Part shown: piece by piece, positions 1 to 8,220 of the stretch | Position numbering within the stretch: position 1 is the first letter of the stretch | Layout of the letters: the number at the start of each line of letters is the position of its first letter | Assembly: GCA_009377525.1 (NCBI GenBank) | Contig: WHTW01000011.1 | Location: 1 to 64,000 of the forward strand | Direction of reading: 5' to 3' | DNA: 64,000 nucleotides | Source: Rhodospirillales bacterium | GTDB lineage: Bacteria > Pseudomonadota > Alphaproteobacteria > Reyranellales > Reyranellaceae | Position numbers and translations under genes: made by a program | Notes under the pieces: model-generated | What the model was told of the DNA's origin: nothing | The model's database searches: none | The model's input: the letters and a program-made list of their open reading frames with translations, nothing else

Positions 1-171
1 GCGACTTTTTGGGCTCCGTAGAGGGCCCCATCTGGCGGGTCGTCCGGGCGACGACGCCATTCCTTGTGTCGCCGAGCCCGAGTGCCAGCAATGCTTTCAA
101 GCCCAGCACGGCGCCCCGACAGGCAACAGCCCGCGCAACGGCTTCATCACTATCCTCGTCCAGCCGCGGGT

Positions 172-528
172 CTAGGACAGGCCGCGATAGCGCCGACGCC
201 GAGGCGGGCGCGAGCCGAGTACGAAGCCGGTCTCCGGCCGGCCGCCGCGGTTGCCGATCCACAGGAAGAACAGGCCAAGCACCAGGAAGGCCGGCAAGAC
301 CGGCACCATCAGCACCGGCCGGACCAGCCAGAACCACAGCCCCGAGGAAACGCGTCGCTGGACGGCGGTCTGCGCATCGGCGAGCGAGCGCGTGTCGAGA
401 TGCGACCAAAGGTCCCCCAGACCAAGCAGACGAAACGAGCCCTCCGTCCACCAGGCCAGCCCGTCATGCACGATTGCTGCGACCGCCATGGCCAACAGAA
501 GCCATCCCAGCGCGCGAAACACTACCAT
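172..528 (-). CDS. Small membrane protein of unknown function
   Basis: A 118-residue protein that I do not assign to a named family. It starts with an ATG preceded by a G-rich ribosome binding site (GGGGGAT). It has two clear hydrophobic segments, near residues 5-25 (LGWLLLAMAVAAIV) and near residues 65-92 (LWFWLVRPVLMVPVLPAFLVL begins the second), and an Arg-rich tail (PPRRRRYRG). The likely topology is two inner-membrane helices with a soluble loop between them. It converges on the tRNA-Ser gene and lies outside the island, so it probably belongs to the ancestral chromosome. The function is unknown. Confidence 0.6.
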   Translation of the reverse strand: MVVFRALGWLLLAMAVAAIVHDGLAWWTEGSFRLLGLGDLWSHLDTRSLADAQTAVQRRVSSGLWFWLVRPVLMVPVLPAFLVLGLFFLWIGNRGGRPETGFVLGSRPPRRRRYRGLS

Positions 529-629
529 CGATCCCCCAAATGGCGGCGCGCACCCTACAGAAGCCGGCCCCCCGGGGGAAGGCCGTTGCCCGGTCTGGCC
601 ATCACGCTATAAGAACGGCGAAATCGCTC

Positions 630-2324
630 TCAGGACAGGTGGCCGAGTGGTTTAAGGCACACGCTTGGAAAGCGTGCGTGGTGTAACAGCCACCGCGGGT
701 TCGAATCCCGCCCTGTCCGCCACTTCAGAACAGAACTGCGAACGCCGGGCGTAGCCGGCCCTACGCCCGGGCCGGCCGCGAGGGTTCTGAGAAGGTCGCT
801 TTTCGACCCCATGATGCGAACTTCCTTGTCCGCCACCTCGACCCGCTGGGCGAGTGCGCGCAGGTGGTCTCGGCGATAGCCGCCGCCGTCGATCCGCATC
901 CGCGACCGCGCCGTTCTGGCGAACTTCCTGACCATCTGCGGTGTGACCGCCTGCTGGCTTGAGCTTTCCGTCATGGCCTGCGCCCGCTCGGCGTCGGCCT
1001 GGGCCTGATCGCGGATCGCCTTGAGCCCGGCAATCCGCTCCTTCAGCGCCGGGTCGTCGAGATCGGCCACGCCCGATTCGATGGCGTCATAGAGCCGCTT
1101 GAGGCGCAAGTCGGTCTCCGCTGCACGCTTGTTCAGCTCCGCAATGTGCTCACGGCGGCGCTCGGCGCGCTCCTGGCGGCGGTCAAGGACGGTGGCGAGC
1201 ACTTCCTCCAGCCGCTCGGGCTGGAGCAGCCGCTCCTCGATGTGGCCGGCGATGAGATTGTCCAGCTTATCCATCGGGATCGAGCGGCCCTTGCAGCCAC
1301 TCTCGCCCTGCCGTGCCTTGATGGAGCAGGTATAGTAGCGATAGCGCCCGCCCTTGCCGGTGCGCAGCGTCATCGCGCCGCCGCAGTCGGCGCAGAAGCA
1401 GATGCCGGTCAGGAGGGTCGGACCGCTGACCACGCGGGCCGGCGTGACCTTCGGGTTGCGGGAACGCAGATGCACCTGCACGGCGTCGAAGGTGCCTTGG
1501 TCGATGATCCCGGGAACCTCGACCACGATCACATCACCGACCGGGTTAATCTTCCTGGTCTTGCTGCGCTTGTTGAACTCGTGACGGCCAACATAGGTGG
1601 TCCGCGTCAGGATACGATGAACCTGGCCGATGCCCCAGCGCCCGCCGTCACGCGTGAAGATACGGCGGGTGTTGAGATAGGACACGACCTTCTTCACGCC
1701 CAGCGGGCCGGACATGCCGTCCCCTTCCAGGGTCAGCCGATAGATCAGCCGCACCGTGTCGGCGTGCAACGGGTCGATCTCCAGCTTCTTCTTGATCTTC
1801 GCCCCGCGCTGCTCGGCCGCGACGATGCGATAGCCGATCGGCGGCAGCGCGCCGTTCCAGAAGCCTTGCCGGGCATTCTCCTTCAGGGCGCGCAGCACGT
1901 GCTTGGCGTTCTCCTTGGACTGATATTCGTCGAACAGCGCCATGACCTGCCGCATCATGACATGCATCGGATCGTCGCCCATCTCCTGGGTGATGGAGAG
2001 CAGTTTGACGCCGTTCTTGGCCAGCCTGCGGACGTAGAACTCCAGCTCGAAGTGGTCGCGGAAGAAGCGGCTGAACGAATGGACGACCACCACGTCGAAC
2101 GGCGCGGGCTTTGCGGTCCCTGCCTCGATCATCCGCTGGAACTCGGGCCGGCGGTCATTGGTCGCCGAGGCTCCCGGCTCGACGTAGGTCTCGACGTGCT
2201 GGTAACCGCGCGACAGGCAGTAGGCTTCGCCCTGCCGCTTCTGGTCGGGAATGGAGACATCATGCTCGGCCTGCCGCGCCGTCGAGACGCGCAGATAGAG
2301 GGCGGCGCGCAACCGCACGGTCAT
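630..2324 (-). CDS. Large serine recombinase (integrase)
   Basis: A 564-residue site-specific recombinase of the large serine (resolvase/invertase) class, predicted to integrate or excise the island. The catalytic domain is N-terminal, with the nucleophile Ser14 in YLRVSTARQ, an Arg-rich resolvase core, and VHSFSRFFRDHFE near residue 80. A recombinase domain follows, then a zinc ribbon (CFCADCGG ... YYTC ... GCKG) and an Arg/Glu-rich coiled coil near residues 380-430. The ATG has a good AAGGAG site just upstream. The last 30 codons are the exact antisense of tRNA-Ser (WRTGRDSNPRWLLHH...), with the stop just past the tRNA 5' end. The C-terminus is therefore set by the integration site. Confidence 0.9.
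   Translation of the reverse strand: MTVRLRAALYLRVSTARQAEHDVSIPDQKRQGEAYCLSRGYQHVETYVEPGASATNDRRPEFQRMIEAGTAKPAPFDVVVVHSFSRFFRDHFELEFYVRRLAKNGVKLLSITQEMGDDPMHVMMRQVMALFDEYQSKENAKHVLRALKENARQGFWNGALPPIGYRIVAAEQRGAKIKKKLEIDPLHADTVRLIYRLTLEGDGMSGPLGVKKVVSYLNTRRIFTRDGGRWGIGQVHRILTRTTYVGRHEFNKRSKTRKINPVGDVIVVEVPGIIDQGTFDAVQVHLRSRNPKVTPARVVSGPTLLTGICFCADCGGAMTLRTGKGGRYRYYTCSIKARQGESGCKGRSIPMDKLDNLIAGHIEERLLQPERLEEVLATVLDRRQERAERRREHIAELNKRAAETDLRLKRLYDAIESGVADLDDPALKERIAGLKAIRDQAQADAERAQAMTESSSQQAVTPQMVRKFARTARSRMRIDGGGYRRDHLRALAQRVEVADKEVRIMGSKSDLLRTLAAGPGVGPATPGVRSSVLKWRTGRDSNPRWLLHHARFPSVCLKPLGHLS
633..722 (+). tRNA. tRNA-Ser (GGA anticodon)
   Basis: A 90-nt class II tRNA. The acceptor arms are GGACAGG (633-639) and CCTGTCC (712-718), followed by the discriminator G and an encoded CCA. 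The anticodon loop is CTTGGAAAG with anticodon GGA, which reads UCC and UCU codons. There is a long variable arm (GTGGTGTAACAGCCAC) and a canonical GGTTCGAATCC T-arm. The gene is intact and its 3' end is the attachment site of the island to its right. Confidence 0.97.
698..722 (+). repeat. Attachment site copy within tRNA-Ser (attL)
   Basis: These are the last 25 bases of tRNA-Ser, including CCA (begins GGTTCGAATCCCG, ends CTGTCCGCCA). They are repeated without mismatch at 17452-17476. The identity breaks at once on both sides. Confidence 0.85.
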
Positions 2325-2345
2325 GGCAAACGTCTCCTTGTCAGA

Positions 2346-2570
2346 TCATCGGGACGGCCCAAAAAGCTCGTCGAACAGGTCGTCGAACCACGCCTCGAAC
2401 ACGTCCACTTCGGCGTTTGTGACGGGAACGCGCTCCGGCCAATCGTCGGTGACGGTCCAGGTGGTAAGGTCATGCTTGGGCGGGCGGCCCGGGAATGGTC
2501 ACGGCTCGCCGAGGAGCTGGTGAAGCTGCTCGGATGCTGAAGGCTGATGCTTGCGGGAAGTGCGAGGCAT
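2346..2570 (-). pseudogene. Small recombinase-linked gene broken by in-frame TGA
   Basis: One reading frame runs from ATG at 2570 (MPRTSRKHQPSASEQLHQLL) through a single TGA at codon 24 (2499-2501) and on for 49 more codons (HDLTTWTVTDDWPERVPV, then FEAWFDDLFDELF) to a stop at 2346. The second half is acidic and Trp-rich and looks like real protein, although it has no start codon of its own. It lies 21 bp upstream of the integrase in the same orientation, so it was probably co-transcribed with it. The TGA is one base from TGG (Trp) or CGA (Arg). The simplest reading is a nonsense mutation; recoding is possible but unsupported. Confidence 0.55.
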
Positions 2571-2700
2571 TCCGCCAGAATCGGTGCCGTCTGTGGCGAG
2601 CGCGACCGACCGCCTTTACGCCACAGCCCTCTGCGTAGCATGGGATAAAAATGCAGGGACGCGGCGGCTCCCGGAGGCGCTGGCGTTGGGGTGTCAGGCA

Positions 2701-3009
2701 TTACGCGGCAGCCCTGAGCGGCCGGGCGCGTTCGATCCGCTGTCGCTCCTTGGGGCTGTGCATCGCCTGCCAAAGATCGCTGCGCCGCTGCACATTCAGC
2801 CAGAAGTCCGGGCTGTTGCCGAAGACGCGGGCCAGGATGAGGGCGGTCGCCGCCGTCACGTTCCTGCGATCATTGCACAACTCGTTGACGTGCTTGCGCT
2901 GCACGCCCATGGCTTCGGCCAGCGCGCCCTGGGTCAACCCCAGCGGCTGCATGAACTCCTCCAAGAGAATCTCGCCGACCGTGGCCGGCTTGCGCTTCGT
3001 CGTCAGCAT
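2701..3009 (-). CDS. higA: HigA-family antitoxin
   Basis: A 102-residue antitoxin with a HigA-type XRE helix-turn-helix. It opens with the typical PATVGEILLEEFMQPLGLTQ, continues with LAEAMGVQRKHVNELCNDRR (recognition helix region), and ends after ILARVFGNSPDFWLNVQ, a segment diagnostic of HigA. The length matches the family. It starts 12 bp after the stop of the toxin gene, giving the toxin-first order usual for higBA. It is expected to bind HigB and repress the operon promoter. Together they could stabilise the island after integration. Confidence 0.92.
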   Translation of the reverse strand: MLTTKRKPATVGEILLEEFMQPLGLTQGALAEAMGVQRKHVNELCNDRRNVTAATALILARVFGNSPDFWLNVQRRSDLWQAMHSPKERQRIERARPLRAAA

Positions 3010-3021
3010 GGTTCGCCTCGC

Positions 3022-3318
3022 TTATCTGTAGCTGTGGTCGTCGAGATAGACGTTCTCCGCCTCGCCTCGACCGCTGTTCCATCGAAAGACCAGCCGCCAT
3101 TGCTTGTTGACGCGAATCGAATGGAAGCCCGCCAGATTGCCCCGCAGCTTCTCGAAATGATTGCTGGGCGGCACACGCAAGTCCTGATCGGTCGTCGCGT
3201 CGTCGATCATCTGGAGCTTGCGAAAGAGACGGCCTTCGAGATCGGGCGGGATATTCCGAGAGTGGATATCCTCGACGAAAAAGCCTCGTAGCCAATCGTC
3301 TCGAAAGCTCACGATCAT
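3022..3318 (-). CDS. higB: HigB/RelE-like mRNA interferase toxin
   Basis: A 98-residue toxin of the RelE/HigB superfamily, which cleaves mRNA at the ribosome. The family hallmarks are visible: an N-terminal MIVSFRDDWLRGFF, the central PPSNHFEKLRGNLAGFHSIRVN, then QWRLVFRW and a C-terminal YLDDHSYR. The basic residues and the terminal His/Tyr are typical of catalysis and ribosome contact in this family. The gene is first in a two-gene operon with higA, and a short inverted repeat lies 25 bp upstream of its ATG. Confidence 0.92.
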   Translation of the reverse strand: MIVSFRDDWLRGFFVEDIHSRNIPPDLEGRLFRKLQMIDDATTDQDLRVPPSNHFEKLRGNLAGFHSIRVNKQWRLVFRWNSGRGEAENVYLDDHSYR

Positions 3319-3342
3319 CCGGCGGCCCCAAGAATAGCCTTG

Positions 3343-3361
3343 TGTACCACCCCACGGTACA
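3343..3361. promoter_or_regulatory. Candidate HigA operator upstream of higBA
   Basis: A perfect inverted repeat, TGTACC-7 nt-GGTACA, lies 25 bp upstream of the higB start. HigA antitoxins normally repress their own operon by binding such palindromes over the promoter. The site is seen in sequence; binding is inferred. Confidence 0.5.
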
Positions 3362-3842
3362 GTTTACAAGTGCAGGAGCCCCACCCGATGCGTAGTTTGG
3401 ATTGTGGTGCTGCAAGAGAAGACGAATCATCGACAGCTTGGCTGTCGCATTGAAACCGGCAGCAGGTGCGCATGATCATCTTGCCACGCGGCGGTTCAAA
3501 CAGATGATGGAGCCAATTGCCGCGCGCTGGGCAAAGTCAGCCCATAGCAGACTTCTAAATCATGCCCCGGCGTCCCGCCACGTACACTTCACTTAAAGGC
3601 CCATCATCGCAAGAAGGGCCTACTGCGGTCAGGCAAGAGATCGAGTGAGCGCATCGCACGGCTCATTGTCTCGCAAATCACGTCTCTAGCGAGAGCGGCG
3701 CTTTCCTGTGGCACGCTGCACTACGAGGAGACTACCTAACCCTCTGCACTACCGCCCAGCATTCTGCCTTTCTATGGATGGGCTGAGCGCGGAAGTTTAG
3801 CTAGGCTCGCCAGTATCCGATCACCCTAACCTGGAGATATCA
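3362..3842. other. Non-coding stretch
   Basis: No convincing gene or RNA was seen on either strand. The composition is less GC-rich than the surroundings. It should contain the promoter of the two small rightward genes starting at 3843. Confidence 0.4.
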
Positions 3843-4130
3843 ATGCCCGAACAAGATGCGGCGGCCGCACTTAAGGCGTCCATCCAAGCGGCAAAGGAAT
3901 TAGGCGGTCTCAGTCGCAATCAACAAAATGCCCTTGTTGCAAAGAACATCCTTCACGAAGAGTTGGGATACTTTGGAACGGATCATCTGCTCGATTACGA
4001 CCTCGACAGTGAGACAAAGGGGCGACTTCTCGCGCACTGCCGGCAGGACGCAGCGCATGGCGTCGTCAACACAAGTACGGCACTCGATCAGCTTCGCTCA
4101 ATCTCAAGAGCTATTACTTTCTTCGGATAG
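3843..4130 (+). CDS. Hypothetical 95-residue protein
   Basis: I do not recognise the family. The protein is small, soluble and mildly acidic (starts MPEQDAAAALKASIQAAKEL, ends LRSISRAITFFG), has no membrane segment, and contains Cys and His residues in LAHCRQDAAHGVV. A convincing ribosome binding site (CTGGAGA) sits 8 bp before the ATG. The predicted helical sequence LGGLSRNQQNALVAKNIL suggests an alpha-helical fold. It lies just upstream of, and in the same orientation as, the PD-(D/E)XK-like gene at 4156, so the two are probably one operon. Codon use is less GC-biased than in the core genes, consistent with acquired DNA. Confidence 0.6.
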   Translation: MPEQDAAAALKASIQAAKELGGLSRNQQNALVAKNILHEELGYFGTDHLLDYDLDSETKGRLLAHCRQDAAHGVVNTSTALDQLRSISRAITFFG

Positions 4131-4155
4131 CTGACCGTCGGGTTGCTGGCGGTGA

Positions 4156-4791
4156 TTGTCTGGAAACTATGGCATTGAAAAGTGCATCGCTCGGGCCGGT
4201 TTCCTGCGGATGGTACAGCGAGCGGGCGAAGCGGCAACAGCGAGACGACCGATGGTCCTGCCCCTTCCTGCCTTTGTTAGCGCTGATGACCTCAAGACCG
4301 CCGCCCTGGTCGCTGTGAGGAACGTTCTGAATGAGCACAATCGTTGTCGTGCTCTGATGCGAGAACTGGCTACCGCTGGTCGTTTGGCTATCCACCTAAG
4401 TCGCCATCCCATCATTCGTCGTCTCGAAGATGAAGAGAATATTCTCACGGAACCCGAATACGCCACTTCTGGTTTGCACGGCGACCCAAAACGCGCAGTG
4501 CTGGAAGACAATCACGCCGAGGAAGGTGTGAGGCCAGATGTAATCGTGCATAAGCGCGGCATCGAGGGGCCAAATTGCATGGTGATCGAAGTTAAGATGG
4601 GAGATTGGCGAAGCCGCCCGCGCCGAGTGCAGCAGCGCGACCAATGGAAGATCGAAGCCCTTACCAGCGCAGGCCGATTTGAATATGCGCTGGGACTTTG
4701 GTTTGCTTTACCGAAGCGGCCGGACGGTCCCGGCTACTACGCTGAGTTCCGAGGCGGCGCACAAGTTGGGCCTATCGTGCCCATTCCGTAG
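4156..4791 (+). CDS. PD-(D/E)XK nuclease-like protein
   Basis: A protein of about 211 residues if the TTG at 4156 is used; an in-frame ATG at 4210 (MVQRAGEAATARR) is an alternative. The C-terminal half shows the pattern of a PD-(D/E)XK nuclease core: RPDVIVHKRG (Asp on the first strand), then CMVIEVKMGDW (the E-x-K pair), and later aromatic strands FEYALGLWFALP. A conserved-looking acidic patch LEDEENILTEPEYA precedes it. It follows the 95-residue protein by 25 bp. The neighbourhood (toxin-antitoxin, TOTE helicase, relaxase remnant) fits a defence or DNA-processing role. No family name can be given, and catalysis is inferred from the motif only. Confidence 0.55.
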   Translation: MSGNYGIEKCIARAGFLRMVQRAGEAATARRPMVLPLPAFVSADDLKTAALVAVRNVLNEHNRCRALMRELATAGRLAIHLSRHPIIRRLEDEENILTEPEYATSGLHGDPKRAVLEDNHAEEGVRPDVIVHKRGIEGPNCMVIEVKMGDWRSRPRRVQQRDQWKIEALTSAGRFEYALGLWFALPKRPDGPGYYAEFRGGAQVGPIVPIP

Positions 4792-4917
4792 CACCTAGTT
4801 GCCGCGAAGGCCCCCGGGAAAGGCGCGAGGGCTAGTGCAAGATCACGGGGCGTCGCAGACCTGCCGATTGGAGCGTGTGACGGGCTGCGACATCACCGTG
4901 GAGCGACGAAGCAGTAA

Positions 4918-4940
4918 TGTCCATTTTCATCGGACGTGGC
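4918..4940 (+). repeat. Partial copy of the 47-bp dispersed repeat
   Basis: A weaker match to the central part of the repeat defined at 7991-8037: ATTTTCATCGGACGTGGC here against ATCTTCATCGGTCGTGGC in the full copies. The flanks are not conserved. It lies in the gap between the nuclease-like gene and the relaxase fragment. Confidence 0.35.
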
Positions 4941-5011
4941 GCTGGCACGCGCCACCGCGAAGCGGCTGCGGCTGGCCCCGAGTCGGCCCGCTGCCGGCAA
5001 GCAAGCACGGC

Positions 5012-5650
5012 TCACAACCCCAATCCCCGCTTCCACCCGAACGACCAGTCGACATCCTCGCCGGGCATGGCGATGCCGGAGATCTGGCGGCCGATATACT
5101 GCTCAAGCGCCGGCCGCCAGGGGATGAGGCTGAAGCCAAGCCCATCGTCGATCATGGCGAACCGGCCGCTGGAAAGCTGAGTCGAGCCGACGAGCCGGCC
5201 GGCGACGTGGTTGCCGGGAACGGCCGGCTGCCATTGCCGCCCGCGCTCGACAGCGAGCGCCTTGCCAGCGCGGTCGATGTCGGCAGCTTCAAGCCGCCGG
5301 ATCAGGTCTTTCTGTGCGCTGATACGGCCGTTGCCGAGATCGGCTGCGTAGCCCATGTCGACCAGCGACTGCTTGCGCTTCTCCAGCGCCGCCTTGGCCT
5401 CCCGGCCGAACCCTTCATCCGCCAAGATGGTGCGCTCGCGGGCCGCAAGCTCGCGGTCCAGCCAGGTCGCACCCTCATGGCCGATCTGCTGATCGAGGCT
5501 GGTGGGGGATAGCACGCTGATCCGGATGGTCGCACGGTCGCCGGCAAAGTCATGGGCTTGACCGCGCTCGACCAGATCGGCCGGAACGCGCCAATGGTCG
5601 GCGTCGATCCGCTCGGCATGACCGGCCAGCCATAACCGCCTCTTCCTCGA
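5012..5650 (-). pseudogene. C-terminal fragment of a DUF3363-type relaxase
   Basis: An open frame that begins directly after a TAG (5651-5653) and reads into a DUF3363-like C-terminus: HAERIDADHWRVPADLVERG, then SPTSLDQQIGHEGATWLDR, GYAADLGNGRISAQKDLIRR and the ending DVDWSFGWKRGLGL. This is the distal part of VirD2/TraI-like relaxases found on integrative conjugative elements. The catalytic N-terminal relaxase domain is absent, so it is a truncated remnant. The first ATG in the frame would give only about 167 residues. It faces away from the TOTE gene, and both are cut at about the same point. Confidence 0.7.
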
Positions 5651-5661
5651 CTACTGAAAAG

Positions 5662-7914
5662 GTGGCGCAGTTTCGGCGTCTGTTCGCCGGCCGCTCTGAC
5701 GTATTTCCCCTTCGATGGGAGAACCGGAAAACCGCCAAGTCAGGCTATGCGCCCGCGTGCGCCAACGAGTGGGTCCGAGGAATATGCGGCAAACCGCAGG
5801 TGAAATGCGGGGAATGTCCGCATCAGGCATTCATCCCCGTCTCGGACGCTGTGATCGAAAGACACTTACGTGGCGGCGACGGCCGAGGGCATTCCGACGC
5901 CGACTTCGTCGCCGGTGTCTACCCGCTACTGCCGGATGAAAACTGCTGGTTCCTGGCGGCCGATTTCGACAAGGAAAATTGGATGGCCGACGCATCGGCC
6001 ATGGTCGACACCTGCCACACGAAGGGAGTGCCCGCTGCTCTCGAACGGTCCCGATCCGGCAACGGCGGCCACATCTGGATTTTCTTTTCCGAACCGCTCC
6101 CGGCGCGCACCGCGCGTCAACTCGGGGCGGCTATCCTGACCGAGACCATGGAGCGGCGCCCTGAAATCGGCTTTGCGTCCTATGATCGCTTCTTTCCGAG
6201 CCAGGACACCATGCCGCTCGGTGGGTTCGGCAACCTGATCGGCTTGCCTTTGCAGAGGAAGGCGCGCGAGCGCGGCAATAGCGTCTTCATAGACCAGGAT
6301 GGCCGCCCATACGAAGATCAGTGGGCCTTCCTCTCATCCTTGTCGCGGCTCTCCGCCGACGCCGTTTCGGACATCGTTGCCGATGCAGAGACGCGAGGCC
6401 TGATACTGGGCGTCCGGATGCCCGTCGAGGATGAGGACGCAGACGAGCCGTGGCGCATGACTCCCTCTCGTCGGAAGGAACCGGCGCCCATCGGGACGCC
6501 TCTCCCTGACAAGATCAGCATCGTTCTCGCGGATCAGCTTTATGTTGATCGGGCTGGATTGCCCCCCGCGATCGTCGCCCGCTTCATTCGATTGGCCGCC
6601 TTCCAGAACCCGGAATTCTATCGCGCTCAAGCCATGCGACTGCCGACATTCGGCAAGCCGAGGATCATCTCCTGCGCCGAACTTCATCCGCGCCATATCG
6701 GGCTACCACGCGGGTGCCTGGACGAGACTCTGGAACTTATCCGGACTCACGGCCCGGAGGTCGAGATGCGGGACCTTCGGACAGCGGGAAATCCGCTGCC
6801 GGCCGAGACACGATTTTTGGGCACGTTGCGTGCTCCGCAGCTCAAGGCATTCGATGCTCTCACACCGCACGATCACGGCGTGCTGGCGGCGACGACCGCC
6901 TTCGGCAAGACCGTTGTCGCTGCCGCGTTGATCGCTCAGCGGGCATGCAACGCGCTCATCCTCGTCCACCGCCGAGAATTGCTTACGCAATGGATCGAAC
7001 GCCTCAAGACATTCCTCGACATCGATCCGAAGGGTATCGGGATCATTGCCGGCGGTCGGCGCAGACCGACAGGCATCGTGGATATCGCGCTGATCCAGAG
7101 CCTCGTGCGTCGTGGAGAGGTATCGGACCTGGTCGCAGACTATGGTCATCTGATCATTGATGAATGCCATCATCTCTCGGCGGCGAGTTTCGAGTTGGTG
7201 GCGCGGCGGGCGAAGGCACGATACGTCCTCGGTCTGTCGGCGACGGTCGCGCGCAAGGATGGGCATCATCCGATCATCTTCATGCAATGCGGTCCGATTC
7301 GGCACCGCGTCGATGCGCGGACGCAAGCCGCCGACAGGGGCCTCAGGCATCGCGCCAAGCATCGCCCGACCGGCTTCCAATTGCCGGCGCACCTGAGCAC
7401 CCTTGATCGGCCACCCATGCCGGCGGTCTACGCGGCTCTCTCCCAGGACACGACCCGTAACGATCTGATCTTCGACGATGTGTTGAAGGCGTTGGAAGCC
7501 GGACGCTCGCCGGTCGTGCTTACCGAGCGCAGGGATCATCTCGACTATCTTCAGGACCGCTTCTCGCGCTTCGTGCGCAATCTGGTTGTCTTGAGGGGCG
7601 GCATGTCAGCCACCGAGCGCAAGGCGTCCGAGGCAGCCCGCCGTGTGCCGGACGATCAAGAGCGACTGATCCTGGCGACGGGACAGTATATTGGCGAGGG
7701 CTTCGACGATCAGCGGCTCGATACGCTCTTCCTGACCATGCCCATATCCTGGAAGGGCACCCTGGCCCAATATGTCGGCCGGTTGCACCGCCAGCATGAG
7801 GGAAAGACGGAGGTTCTTGTCATCGATTATGTCGACGAGTCGGTTCCAGTGCTGGCCCGGATGGCAGCAAAACGGCGAGCGGGATATCGCGCGCTCGGCT
7901 ATACGATGGAATAG
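5662..7914 (+). CDS. TOTE conflict-system primase-helicase
   Basis: A 750-residue fusion. The N-terminus is an archaeo-eukaryotic primase (AEP) domain of the TOTE conflict family: Cys-rich CGKPQVKCGECPH (residues 42-54), metal-binding DFD (101-103), SGNGGHIWIFF (132 on) and GGFGNLIGLPLQ (187 on). A superfamily II helicase follows, with motif I ATTAFGKT (410-417), the DECH box (500-503), GLSATVARKDG, and a C-terminal helicase domain ending in LAQYVGRLHR. TOTE systems are proposed to act on invading nucleic acid. Known relatives, as I recall them, have extra sequence before FRRLFAGR. Here the frame starts at a GTG with a poor ribosome binding site, right at the relaxase junction, so the 5' end may be lost. 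Confidence 0.85.
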   Translation: MAQFRRLFAGRSDVFPLRWENRKTAKSGYAPACANEWVRGICGKPQVKCGECPHQAFIPVSDAVIERHLRGGDGRGHSDADFVAGVYPLLPDENCWFLAADFDKENWMADASAMVDTCHTKGVPAALERSRSGNGGHIWIFFSEPLPARTARQLGAAILTETMERRPEIGFASYDRFFPSQDTMPLGGFGNLIGLPLQRKARERGNSVFIDQDGRPYEDQWAFLSSLSRLSADAVSDIVADAETRGLILGVRMPVEDEDADEPWRMTPSRRKEPAPIGTPLPDKISIVLADQLYVDRAGLPPAIVARFIRLAAFQNPEFYRAQAMRLPTFGKPRIISCAELHPRHIGLPRGCLDETLELIRTHGPEVEMRDLRTAGNPLPAETRFLGTLRAPQLKAFDALTPHDHGVLAATTAFGKTVVAAALIAQRACNALILVHRRELLTQWIERLKTFLDIDPKGIGIIAGGRRRPTGIVDIALIQSLVRRGEVSDLVADYGHLIIDECHHLSAASFELVARRAKARYVLGLSATVARKDGHHPIIFMQCGPIRHRVDARTQAADRGLRHRAKHRPTGFQLPAHLSTLDRPPMPAVYAALSQDTTRNDLIFDDVLKALEAGRSPVVLTERRDHLDYLQDRFSRFVRNLVVLRGGMSATERKASEAARRVPDDQERLILATGQYIGEGFDDQRLDTLFLTMPISWKGTLAQYVGRLHRQHEGKTEVLVIDYVDESVPVLARMAAKRRAGYRALGYTME

Positions 7915-7990
7915 TGCCGCGTACGCCATAGTGACCGCGCTTGCGAAGGTGGCGGATGTGGAAGCTTTGCCATACCAGGTTAATCAGAGT

Positions 7991-8037
7991 GCTATAGCGT
8001 AGACATAGTGCTCATCATCATCCGACATGGTCCGCCA
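7991..8037 (+). repeat. 47-bp dispersed repeat, copy A
   Basis: Begins GCTATAGCGTAGACATAG and ends GACATGGTCCGCCA. It aligns without gaps to four other full copies (8861, 10373, 18318, 22954), all on the + strand. It lies 76 bp after the TOTE stop. The 7915-8220 gap around it holds no gene that I can support. Confidence 0.7.
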
Positions 8038-8220
8038 TCACACCGATTTTGCGCTGATCTGCGACGCGCCCGCCGATTGTCGCTGGAAGTCCTCCACAGT
8101 CATTTTCGCCTGCTGGGCTGCGGCTCAAGGGGTCCCAGGGATAAAGACCCTGGCGGTGGCTGTGCGGCATGTCCGTCAAAGGGCGACCGGCGGATCGCCG
8201 CAACGCCCGCCCAGTGAACC

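Noticed and set aside
1146-2540. A 464-codon open frame opposite the serine integrase
   Set aside because: An antisense shadow of a well-supported recombinase, with no recognisable fold.
2321-2773. A 150-codon reverse frame between the integrase and higA
   Set aside because: It competes with the broken small gene at 2346-2570, whose sequence looks far more protein-like; this frame is Pro/Arg/Ser-rich and unstructured.
3402-3596. A 64-codon + strand frame in the gap after higB
   Set aside because: No ribosome binding site, biased composition and no similarity that I recognise.
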